64,000 nt of DNA, taken from positions 6,636,001 through 6,700,000 of the forward strand of contig NZ_CP029254.1 in NCBI RefSeq assembly GCF_003122365.1, in the 5' to 3' direction. Both the position numbers and the translations under genes were made by a program. The notes under the pieces are model-generated. The model did no database searches and was not told the DNA's origin. It worked only from the letters and a program-made list of their open reading frames with translations. The stretch comes from Streptomyces spongiicola (lineage in GTDB: Bacteria; Actinomycetota; Actinomycetes; Streptomycetales; Streptomycetaceae). Positions 49,956 to 58,401 of the stretch are shown in pieces; position 1 is the first letter of the stretch; each line of letters starts with the position of its first letter.

Positions 49956-52502
49956 TCAGTCCCGCCGCGCGAGATCCAGTGCCGCCGCCCCCACGAACCA
50001 GTCCAGCACCTCGCGAATCCGGTCACCGTGCTGCGCGAAGACACTCACCGGGAACGACGGACGCAGTTCCAGCTTCGCCTCGGGCAGGTCGATGCCGTCG
50101 ATCTTGTTGAGACGGTTCAGCAGCTCGCGGCGCTGTTCCGTGTCGTCGAAGGGACTGCGGGACCTGAGGTACTGGAAGACCACCTCGACGGTCCCGCTCA
50201 CCGGGTAGATCCCGAACGGCCAGAGCAGGTGGGGCCGGTGGCTCGTCCCGGCGTCGAGCATCGGGAAGCAGCTCGTCTCCTCGTGCCGGCCGTAGGTCAC
50301 ATGGCCGCCCTGACGGCGCCAGAAGTCGAGGGCCTCCAGGACACCGGCGTACGCGTCCGGCCGGTTCTCCCGCAACTGCGTGCGGAAGCGCTCGGCCGCC
50401 GCGGCGTCCTCCCCACCGGGGAGCGGGTCGAGCACCGCGGGCCGGCTCACGTCCTTGCCCAGCAGGGTCGCCAGCTCGGCGGCCGACAGGCGCCGGGTGC
50501 GGTGCGCCCGGCCCCAGGAGTCGAAGCGCACTCCCTCACTGCCCAGCAGCTCCTGCGGCGGCGGGCGGTCGCTGCCCTCCGCCCAGCGGAAGGAGGGCGA
50601 GATCTTGCCCTCGGCGGTGAGCACCCGATAGGCGCCGATCACCGTGGGGTTGGCGCCGAGATAGCTGCCGACGGCCACCGGGTGGCTGCCGATCAGCTCG
50701 GCGACATCGCCGTACGTCGTCCATGTGCCGCTCGGCATCGCGACCAGCGCGGCGCGCAGCTCGGCCCATCCCGGCGACTCCTCGCCGGACGGCTTGATCC
50801 CGCCGATCGGGCCGGGCCACAGCTCCACCGCGCGCACGGCCAGACGGCCTGCCCGCTCATGGATCTCCGCCCTGCCCCAGCGCTGCGCCGACGCGATCTC
50901 GAGGTTCATGCGCAGCGCGCTCGAGTCGAGGATCTGCTGCTTGCGTTCGAACGGATGATTGGAGAGCTTGGAGTTGTCTCCGGTCAGCGTGAGGTTGCCG
51001 AGTGTGTGCACGAGCCGGTCGTGCAGCTCCTGCGGAGTCTGGCCGGGCTCCGTCTCCTCGGCGAGCAGGTCGAACCACGCCGGAGCGGGACGCTGCGGCA
51101 GCACGTGCTCCACGCTGAGGGACGCCTTGGCGAAGTCCACGGGCTCGGAGGCCCGGTAGCTCTCCTCCAGGCGGCGCAGGATGTAGCTGCGCTGCGGAGG
51201 ACGGCCGCTCCAGTAGAACGGCTTGGTACGGATCGCCTCGCCCAGCTCCTCGTCGCTCGGCCAGCGGCGGCGCCGTCCGGACAGGAACCGCCGGACCGCC
51301 TCGGCGGCCGGCCGGTCGGTCTCCAGATCCTTCGGGGCGTCCATGAAGATCCGGTTGAGGCCGGTGGTCGGTGTCTGGCAGATCAGGCGCCGCACGAGAT
51401 AGGACTCGACGTAACCCAGCGCCTGCGCCGCGTCGTCGGGCGTCGTCCTGCCGGCGGCGAGAAGGTCCAGCAGGTGCAGTGCGAGCGGGAAGTGGGTCTG
51501 GCCGCCCCAGGAGGCCAGACGCTCCAGGACCGCGCGCAGGGCCGGGGACTGCTCGCGTGCGGGCTCGATGATGTGCAGGAACCTCCCCGCCCGCTCGGCA
51601 AGTTGCTCGATCTCGCCCTGTAGCGCGCCCTCGTCACCGGCCAGCGGCTGGAGCCGCTTCTGCTGCTCGCGGTAGATCTCGCTCTGCTTGGTCTTGTGGT
51701 GGCCGCGCACCACCAGGTCGAGCCAGACCAGCAGTTCGAGGTTCTTCGGACCGAGGCTCTGCTGCATGGGCAGCCACAGTTCCTGGTAGATCCGCTCGCC
51801 CCGCCGGGGCAGCAGCATGAAGACGTAGTTGCGCAACAGGTCGCTCTGGCTGAGTCCGACACCCGTGTTGTTGATCGACTCGAAGATCCGGTAGACGTTG
51901 TCGCCGGACTCGGCGGTGATCTCCACGATGGAGAGCAGGTCCTTCAGGACCGTCTCGACCGTGGCGATCCACCGTTCGTCGCCCGCCTCGGGCCCATCGG
52001 CCAGCGCACCGCGGAAGAACCGGTAGGCGGCCCCGACGTTGTCGCCGCCGCCCGCCTCGGCCCGGGACTGCACACAGGCGGTGTACGCCTCCCGGTCCGC
52101 CTGTGTGGGCAGCAAGCGGTAGTGGTCGAGGCCCTCGTGGAACTCGTTGACCAGAATCTGGCGGTGCACCCGGTCCGCGGCGCGCGTGTCACCGGTCTCC
52201 TTGAGATGGTCGCGGAGTGCCGTGAAAGCCAGCATCAGCGTGGTCAGGCGCTGCTGTCCGTCCACCACCAGCCATCTCTGCACACCACCCGCCTGGATCT
52301 GACCCGGTGCGAGCACCACGGAGCCGAGGAAATGGGGAGCCGCCAGATCACCGGCCAGATGCTGGTCGACGAGTTCGCCGACGTCCTCCCAGAGCCGCTT
52401 CAGCTGCTCCCCGCCCCAGCTGTACGTCCGCTGGTAGAGGGGGACCTGAAACTGCTTGTCCCCCTGGACGAGCTTCAGGAAGGTGATCTCCTGCGCGCGC
52501 AT
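49956..52502 (-). CDS. DUF262-DUF1524 (GmrSD-like) protein with MGMT-like domain
   Basis: An 848-residue protein. The DUF262 ParB-like part begins VPLYQRTYSWGGEQLKRLW and contains WLVVDGQQRLTTLMLAFTAL, the nucleotide-binding DGQQR motif of GmrSD type IV restriction enzymes. The DUF1524 HNH nuclease has SLSVEHVLPQ near residue 462 and LGNLTLTGDNSKLSNHPF near 500. A domain of the O6-alkylguanine transferase-like family follows near 589 (MPSGTWTTYGDVAELIGSHPV, LGANPTVIGAYRVL), without the PCHR cysteine, so it probably only recognises DNA (ATL-like). The C-terminal 150 residues are unassigned. It should cleave modified DNA; the ATL-like part may help recognise the modification. Confidence 0.85.
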   Translation of the reverse strand: MRAQEITFLKLVQGDKQFQVPLYQRTYSWGGEQLKRLWEDVGELVDQHLAGDLAAPHFLGSVVLAPGQIQAGGVQRWLVVDGQQRLTTLMLAFTALRDHLKETGDTRAADRVHRQILVNEFHEGLDHYRLLPTQADREAYTACVQSRAEAGGGDNVGAAYRFFRGALADGPEAGDERWIATVETVLKDLLSIVEITAESGDNVYRIFESINNTGVGLSQSDLLRNYVFMLLPRRGERIYQELWLPMQQSLGPKNLELLVWLDLVVRGHHKTKQSEIYREQQKRLQPLAGDEGALQGEIEQLAERAGRFLHIIEPAREQSPALRAVLERLASWGGQTHFPLALHLLDLLAAGRTTPDDAAQALGYVESYLVRRLICQTPTTGLNRIFMDAPKDLETDRPAAEAVRRFLSGRRRRWPSDEELGEAIRTKPFYWSGRPPQRSYILRRLEESYRASEPVDFAKASLSVEHVLPQRPAPAWFDLLAEETEPGQTPQELHDRLVHTLGNLTLTGDNSKLSNHPFERKQQILDSSALRMNLEIASAQRWGRAEIHERAGRLAVRAVELWPGPIGGIKPSGEESPGWAELRAALVAMPSGTWTTYGDVAELIGSHPVAVGSYLGANPTVIGAYRVLTAEGKISPSFRWAEGSDRPPPQELLGSEGVRFDSWGRAHRTRRLSAAELATLLGKDVSRPAVLDPLPGGEDAAAAERFRTQLRENRPDAYAGVLEALDFWRRQGGHVTYGRHEETSCFPMLDAGTSHRPHLLWPFGIYPVSGTVEVVFQYLRSRSPFDDTEQRRELLNRLNKIDGIDLPEAKLELRPSFPVSVFAQHGDRIREVLDWFVGAAALDLARRD

Positions 52503-53183
52503 GCGCTTCCTTTCCCGGACGGGCGGATTCGGCCCGGCGGCCCGCCCCGGCGCTGTGGATTCCCTGGTGATGACGGACAGTCAATCTACAGTGAACTCAG
52601 TCAACGACGATGGGCTTTCCCTTCAGTCAATGACGACGGATCTTTCCGCCAGGGGAGTTCGGGGCACCCCGTGTGCGAGGGCCGTGGTCGCCTGGTGGGA
52701 GATCCGGCGCGCCGTCTCGCCGGGGGCCGTCTCGCCCGGGGCCGGCGCAGCGGCTCGACGGACCCGCCCTCGGCAGGTGCGTTCCGGGCCAGGAGGCCGC
52801 GCAAAGCTGCCGCCTGGTGCACCGCTTGCGTCTCGCGGGCGGGTGCGAGAGCGTCCCGGCCGGTGTTCCGCACCCGGTGCCGTACCAGGTGTCCCGTACC
52901 CGGTGTTCCGCACCGTGCACGAGGCGCGCGGGGCGTCGCGGGCGGCGGTCAGGGGCGCCGCGATGCCGCCTTGGCGATCGCTGCCGGGCGGTGCTGACCG
53001 TCGCTCAGTACGCCGCCCCCGTCGAAGGCGATGCCCTGCTGCGCCGACTGCCGTTCGCCCCGGTGCCTCCAGCCGGTGTGCTGATACTCTCGCGCGTGTG
53101 CTCAGTTCACACTCGAACTGGCGTACCGGGGGTCGTCGCGCGCGTGCTCGGGTCGGCAGTGAAGACACCATGCGGCCACCCAT
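52503..53183. promoter_or_regulatory. Upstream region with CAGTCAA repeats and truncated-gene junction
   Basis: CAGTCAA occurs three times at about 52578, 52598 and 52624, and GTGAACTCAGTCAACG lies at 52591-52606. The same element occurs upstream of the RelE-UvrD gene. The right part (about 52850-52920) holds CCGTACCCGGTGTTCCGCACC-like repeats and no gene, up to the truncated gene at 53184. Confidence 0.6.
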
Positions 53184-54203
53184 GTGGCCCTGAACAGCAG
53201 CACCGCCGCCGCCCGCCAGCGGGACCTGGAACGCGTCGACTGGACCTTCGTCCGGATCCGCGGCAGTCGCTTCCACTACGACCGCGAGCAGGCTCTCGCC
53301 CCGCTGTGGGCGGAGCTGGAACGGCTGGGGATCGAACCGGTCTCCGAGGAGCCGGAGGCCCCCGCCGCTCCCGCGGAGCCGGCGGCTCCCCGGCTCTCGC
53401 CGGCCGGCGGTCGCACCGAGGACGACGAGTCCGGAGGTCGCACCGAGGACGACGAGTCCGGCGGTCGCACCGAAGACGACGAGTCCGGCGGTCGCACCGA
53501 AGACGACGAGTGCGACCGGACCCGGAAGCGTGACGAGGCCGGGGAGCCGCGGGAGGCCGGGGAGGCCGGGGAGCCGCAGGAGGGCAAGCACCCGGAAAGG
53601 CCGGGCCCGAGGCCGCATCCGGGGTCCGCGCGGGCGGAGCCCTCCGGGCCCGGGCCCGATGACCCGCGTATGTCCTCGCCTGCCCCTGCGGAAGGAGCCG
53701 CCCAGGCGCCCGCGCCCCGTCCGGCGCAGCCCGGCAGGCGCAGTTCCCCGCCCGTGCCGGAGATCCCTCCCGCCGCCTTCCGGCGGCTGGTGCGCGAGAT
53801 GCGGGAACTGCGGGCCGCCGTCGACGCTCCGGACGGGACACCCGAAGGTCTGGACGCGGCGAAGATCGCCTACCTCAGGAGGACGCAGGCCGACCAGCGA
53901 GAGCGCCGGACGAAGCGGCTCGGATTCCTGCGCGGCTTCCTCGACGCCGTGCGTGTGGGAGAGGAAGCGGGGCGCCCGGAGGCGGTGTACCCCGGCGCGC
54001 TGCTCGTCCTCGAGTTCGACGGACGACTCGACGAGGCGAACCTCTACACCATCGCCGAACTGCCCACCGAGGAGGCGGAGACCGTTTCCCCGTCGTCGCC
54101 GCTGGGGCAGGCGCTGATGTGGCAGCCCACGGGCCGGGAGATCACGTACGAGGCCTCCCAGGGCAGGACCCACGCGGTCGTCGTCCGGGAGATCCGGATC
54201 TGA
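53184..54203 (+). pseudogene. 3' remnant of a large helicase-nuclease gene with GreA-like tail
   Basis: A frame of 339 codons from GTG 53184. The first 50 residues (AARQRDLERVDWTFVRIRGS, FHYDREQALAPLWAELERLG) match the end of a Vsr-like REase domain (RQRDLERxGWxFVRIRGSxF) found at the C-terminus of large DUF4011-type SF1 helicases. A linker with four 9-residue GGRTEDDES units, acidic repeats and a Pro-rich stretch follows. Residues 195-339 form a GreA/GreB-type C-terminal domain, with ALLVLEFDGRLDEANLYTIAELP and VSPSSPLGQALMWQPTGREITYEA. The missing helicase part means the gene is truncated at its 5' end, though the remaining part could still be expressed. Confidence 0.6.
53406..53513. repeat. 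27-bp in-frame repeat, four copies
   Basis: Four 27-bp units encode GGRTEDDES (the last with a changed final residue), an acidic linker in the remnant gene. Confidence 0.95.
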
Positions 54204-54308
54204 CGCCCGCGGGGCGAGGCCGGGGGCACGCGGCGACGGGCCCGGGCGCCCCGTTGCCTTCTTCGCGGCCCAGAGGCGGGCCCGGGGCCCGGGCAGCCGC
54301 GTGAGGCC

Positions 54309-56477
54309 TCAGCCGGCAACCGGGTCCAGCATGCGGCTGCGATCACCGCTCCACGAGATCGCCAGTGCGTCGCGGGCCCGCGTACACGCCACGAAGAGCA
54401 GGCAGTGCTCGGCCAGCAGATCCGACCGGTGCTGGACGGGATCGACCTCGGCCGGCGTCACCTGCGGGGCGAACGGCAGGACGCCTGCCGTCACGCCCAC
54501 CACGGCGACACACCGGAACTCCAGCCCCTTCATCGCGTGCATGGTGGCCACGCGCACCCCGGACACCTCCGGCCCGGGGTCGTCCTTGACCGCGACCGCC
54601 GGGATGCGCTCCCGCCGCAGGCGCGCGATGACGGCGTCGACCAGCGTGTTGAACCGGGCGCACACCGCCACTTCGGACGGTTTGACCCCGTCCCGCTCGA
54701 TCCAAGTGCGGGCCTGTTCGACCAGCGCCCGCAGCTCCTCGTCCTGACTGCCGTATCCCCGCGCCGCCGGTACGCGGCCGTGCAGCTGGGACCGGTAGCC
54801 GCGCAGGGAGTCCCGGCCGCCGTCCTCGTCGTCCTCACCGAGCCGGCCCACCGGCTGACCGTCGAGAAGGGACGCCGACCAGCGCAGGATCTCCTCCGTA
54901 CTGCGGTAGTTGAGGCGGAGCCGGGAGGCGCGCCCCCGCACGTCGATGCCCAGCGTGCGGAGCGAGACGCGCGAGTCGTAGATGCGCTGATGAGGGTCGC
55001 CGACCAGGAACATGTCGTTCGCCCGGGAGGCGGCGCAGGCGCGCAGTACGCGCCACTGGGCCGGATGCAGGTCCTGCGCCTCGTCCACGACGACATGGCG
55101 GTAGCGCGGCGCACTCTCGGCGAGGATGCGCGCCGCCTGGTCGCACAGCTGGGTGTACGTCGCCGAGTCGCGTGCGGCGAGGTCCGCCGTGAACCGCTCC
55201 ATCACCCGCCACAGCCGGGCTCGTTGCACCCGCCCCACCTGGGTGCCGCGTCCCCGCCGTACACAGCGCAGGTACTCCTCGGGTGTGCGCAGACCCTGTG
55301 CCAGGACGACGTTGCGGAACTCCTGCGACAGGAACCGCTCCGTCCACGGCAGGTCCTCGCGGGCGACGGCACGGCTCCAGGCACTCTTCTCCGCGGCGGC
55401 GGACAGCGGCTTCGGCGAGCCGCCCCTCGCCTCCCGGATGACCCGCGCGGCGAGCGCGTCCACCGTGGTGACGTCGACACGCTCCAGCAGGTGGGCGTCG
55501 GCGTCGCCGAGGAGCAGCGCGAGGCTGTCCCTCAGGGCGGCCGCCATGGCGTTGGTGAAGGTGGTCAGCAGGATCCGGTCACCGTCGCGGGCGGTGCGCA
55601 GCAGATGCCGCACCCGGTGCAGGGCGACCACCGTCTTGCCGGTGCCCGGACCGCCGGTGACCTGGGCGGGGCCGGTGAATCCGGGGTGCTGGGCGTAGCG
55701 GCGCTGGGCGGGGTGGAGGAAGATCCGCCAGCGGGTGAAGTCCTCGGTGAGGATGCGCTCCAGCTCGCCCGGGCCGGTCACCTCCACGATGCGGTCGGGA
55801 GTGTTGAGGATCGCCTCGGTGAGGGTGACCTCCGTCCGGTCCTCCGCCGTGCGCACGGTCTGCCCCCGCGGAGCGATCAGCTGCTCCCAGACGTCCTCGG
55901 GGGAGTAGCCGGCCGCCAGGAACTCCAGTACCTCGTACTGGTCGGCGGGCATCATGGGCGGTGCCATGACCGTCAGGTCGTCGACCGTGAGGCAGACGCG
56001 GGCCAGCCGCAGCACCTGGTCGTCGATGCCGAGGTCGCGCAGGACGGTGTCGGAGTGCGCTTCGAGGAGGCGGGTGGGCGCGGTGTCCGCCTTCGTCTCG
56101 AAGTAGGTCTCCATCTGCTCGAGTGCCTCGACGTTGCGCACCTCCAGTCCTCCCGTGGCGCCGTTGACCGAGTAGGCGCGCTTGCGGGCCCAGTTGATCG
56201 CGTCGTCATGCGCTGCGACCCGTAGGAGCGTGAACAGGTCGCTACCGTCGTCGGGGGCCAGGAGCACACCCCGGTAGAACCTGGTGATGCGAATGGTGCG
56301 GATCCGGGGATCGCGTGCCCGTTCCAGCTTCTCCAGGTGCATGCCCTTGCTCGCATGGAGCTGGGGGACCGTCATGCTCCGGAACATCTGGATCGCGTCG
56401 CTGACGTCCTTCTGGACCGGTCTCTGCAGCGAGATGAGGTCCGCGACGAAGTCGTCGGAGAGAGCGAGTCGGGGCAT
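54309..56477 (-). CDS. RelE-like/UvrD helicase fusion
   Basis: A 722-residue protein, MPRLALSDDFVADLISLQRP. The N-terminal 105 residues look like a RelE/ParE-type toxin fold (VQKDVSDAIQMF, SKGMHLEKLERARDPRIRTIRITRFYRGVLL). The rest is a UvrD/Rep-type superfamily 1A helicase: P-loop AQVTGGPGTGKTVVALHRV near residue 274, HVVVDEAQDLHPAQWRVL near 463, NYRSTEEIL and TMHAMKGLEFRCVAVVGV, then HCLLFVACTRARDAL. Such fusions occur in bacterial defence islands. Shared upstream element and neighbourhood with the DUF262 operon suggest a joint response; DNA repair is the alternative. Confidence 0.85.
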   Translation of the reverse strand: MPRLALSDDFVADLISLQRPVQKDVSDAIQMFRSMTVPQLHASKGMHLEKLERARDPRIRTIRITRFYRGVLLAPDDGSDLFTLLRVAAHDDAINWARKRAYSVNGATGGLEVRNVEALEQMETYFETKADTAPTRLLEAHSDTVLRDLGIDDQVLRLARVCLTVDDLTVMAPPMMPADQYEVLEFLAAGYSPEDVWEQLIAPRGQTVRTAEDRTEVTLTEAILNTPDRIVEVTGPGELERILTEDFTRWRIFLHPAQRRYAQHPGFTGPAQVTGGPGTGKTVVALHRVRHLLRTARDGDRILLTTFTNAMAAALRDSLALLLGDADAHLLERVDVTTVDALAARVIREARGGSPKPLSAAAEKSAWSRAVAREDLPWTERFLSQEFRNVVLAQGLRTPEEYLRCVRRGRGTQVGRVQRARLWRVMERFTADLAARDSATYTQLCDQAARILAESAPRYRHVVVDEAQDLHPAQWRVLRACAASRANDMFLVGDPHQRIYDSRVSLRTLGIDVRGRASRLRLNYRSTEEILRWSASLLDGQPVGRLGEDDEDGGRDSLRGYRSQLHGRVPAARGYGSQDEELRALVEQARTWIERDGVKPSEVAVCARFNTLVDAVIARLRRERIPAVAVKDDPGPEVSGVRVATMHAMKGLEFRCVAVVGVTAGVLPFAPQVTPAEVDPVQHRSDLLAEHCLLFVACTRARDALAISWSGDRSRMLDPVAG

Positions 56478-57103
56478 CGGCGTCCTCGGGTGGCGGGCGG
56501 GCGGCGGTCGGGACCAGCCTAGAGACTCCGTCCCGGCGGAGTGACGAATCGCCAAATGATTGTTGCGTGAACTCAGTCAACGGCCGGCTTTTCCCTTGCC
56601 GTCCCACGTCCGATCCTCCGCTCACGCCCCATCGGATCCGTCCGGGAGGACCCACCGCATACCCGCTCAGCCCGTCCAGGCCGCTGCCCCGTACCCTCGT
56701 CGACGCGGTCTCGCCCACCCCGGTGTCCTTCCGGGCCAACGCGCCGGCGCCATGGTCCTCGGCTTCGGCGTCCTCGGCTTCGGCTTCGGCGGCTTCGGCG
56801 TCGGCGGCTTCGGCAACGTCGTCCTTTCCGACACCGGGGCCGACGCCGGGGCCGACTCCACCGCGGCAGCCCTCCGAGTGACCTGCTGCGTCATGATCAC
56901 CCACGCCCGCGAGCGGGGCCGGCCCGGGTCGGCAGGGCAGCCGGCTGCCGCGCCACCCGGGAGCTGCACGGGTAGACCATGATGCGCCAAGCGCCCACTG
57001 GGTGAGATGTCCGGGGGAAGGGCGGACGGCGCCCGACCCGTACGTACGACAGGGGACCCCCGTATCCGCCATGCCGCCGCCTCCCAGCAGCGATACTGGA
57101 TGC
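56478..57103. promoter_or_regulatory. Upstream region with shared element and 9-bp GC repeat
   Basis: GTGAACTCAGTCAACG at 56567-56582 is identical over 16 bases to the element at 52591-52606, and both are followed by GGCTTTTCCCTT-like sequence. It lies about 90 bp upstream of the helicase start. GGCTTCGGC-type 9-bp units occupy about 56757-56820. No gene is supported here. Confidence 0.65.
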
Positions 57104-57466
57104 ATGGACACGACGATCACCGTCCCCCGCGCCGAGGTGCTGCGGGGCCGCTACCGCAGCCGACTGCCCGAGCGCTTGCAGGAGCTGGCCGGCCCCGTCG
57201 AGGGCAACGTGGACCTGCCGCTCCACATCGTCTGGTCCGGGCGGACGAGCTACAGCCTGGGCCGTCCGAAGTCCCGCATGACGCTCTACCGGACCGTTCT
57301 CGCCGAAGGACTGCGCGAGGACCTGGTGACCCTCCTGCACCACCGGCTGCTCGCCGAGCAGTGGCCCGTGCTGCGGCGCTTGATCAGTCCCTACATCCGC
57401 GAGGTCTGGGAGGACGCCTTCCCGGAGCTGCTGCGCACCGCTCCGGCCGATACGACTGCCGCGTGA
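57104..57466 (+). CDS. putative antitoxin of AbiE-like pair
   Basis: A 120-residue protein, MDTTITVPRAEVLRGRYRSR. It is basic and helical (LREDLVTLLHHRLLAEQWPVLRRLISPYIREVWEDAF) with no HTH clearly visible. It overlaps the nucleotidyltransferase toxin gene by 4 bp (GTGA), the order expected of an antitoxin. It differs from the classical AbiEi winged helix in length, so the assignment rests on context. Confidence 0.6.
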   Translation: MDTTITVPRAEVLRGRYRSRLPERLQELAGPVEGNVDLPLHIVWSGRTSYSLGRPKSRMTLYRTVLAEGLREDLVTLLHHRLLAEQWPVLRRLISPYIREVWEDAFPELLRTAPADTTAA

Positions 57467-58122
57467 AGCTCACTCCGCTCCACGAGCGTCTCCTCGCCGA
57501 CATCCTGGACCTCGGCTCCCCCTACCCCCTGGTCCTCACCGGCGGATACGCCGTGCAGGCCCACGGCCTGGTCGAACGCTTCAGCCGCGACCTCGACGTC
57601 GCCACCGAGAACCCCGCTCCGATGCAGGAGATCGTCGCCTCACTCACAGCGGGTCTCGGTGCGCGCGGATGGCGGACCACGCACGTCCAGACCGATCCGC
57701 TCAGCGGCCGTTTCCTCGTCACCGATCCGGACACCGGCGAGGAGTGCGAGGTCGACGTCCTCAAGGAGGCGTTCTGGGCTCCGCCCGCTCAGACCCCCTA
57801 CGGCCCCGTTCTTTCCCTCGACGACGTGATCGGCACCAAGGTCCGTGCCCTCGCCGACCGCGGCACCGTCCGTGACCTCATCGACGTCCAGGCGGCCTCC
57901 CGCCACCGCTCCACCGCCGACCTCGAATCCCTGGGCCGCCGTCGCGCCCACGACGAGTTCAGCCTCGAAGACCTCCGGGACCGGCTCATCGGCGCGGACT
58001 GGTACGAGGACGAGGACTACGCCGCGTACGGGCTCACCTCCCGGCAGATCGGAGAACTCAAGGCGTGGGCGCTGGAGTGGGCGGAGGATCTGGGCGCGCG
58101 GATCCACGACGAGAACGCCTGA
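57463..58122 (+). CDS. AbiEii/AbiGii-type nucleotidyltransferase toxin
   Basis: A 219-residue protein from GTG 57463. The nucleotidyltransferase signature is VLTGGYAVQAHGLVERFSRDLDVATEN (GG...RxSxDxD), followed by EEYEVDVL-like ECEVDVLKEAFW for the third metal ligand. AbiEii enzymes add nucleotides to tRNA or other targets and cause abortive infection. The two genes form a toxin-antitoxin unit; the antitoxin assignment is from order and overlap only. Confidence 0.85.
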   Translation: MKLTPLHERLLADILDLGSPYPLVLTGGYAVQAHGLVERFSRDLDVATENPAPMQEIVASLTAGLGARGWRTTHVQTDPLSGRFLVTDPDTGEECEVDVLKEAFWAPPAQTPYGPVLSLDDVIGTKVRALADRGTVRDLIDVQAASRHRSTADLESLGRRRAHDEFSLEDLRDRLIGADWYEDEDYAAYGLTSRQIGELKAWALEWAEDLGARIHDENA

Positions 58123-58401
58123 GGCGGCACGGAAGCCCAGGCAGCGAGTTCCGCCTCCATCGAGAAGCGATGTTCCCCGCAACCTTCGAGTCCGAGGCGT
58201 GCCCGTGTACAGTGAAGACCGCCCTTGACCTGCACAAAGCAGGCAGGGAGCCGTCTTCCAGGAGTCCAAAGTGCTGCGTACTCTGTTCAAGTCCAAGATC
58301 TAGCATTTGGACGTCTGTGCAGGTCAGGGGCATGATGGAGGGCCCTCGGGTCAGCAAAAGGTGGGTGCGTTGCTTCTTGAGTGATGGGTGGGCGGCTGCG
58401 G

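Noticed and set aside
47997..51623. 1208-codon plus-strand frame across the DUF262 operon
   Set aside because: Antisense shadow of three genes with clear domains; contains no motif itself.
54405..56225. 606-codon plus-strand frame opposite the UvrD helicase
   Set aside because: Antisense shadow; the helicase motifs are on the other strand.
56757..56990. Minus-strand proline/lysine-rich frame
   Set aside because: Encoded by a 9-bp repeat array, with no start signal or domain.
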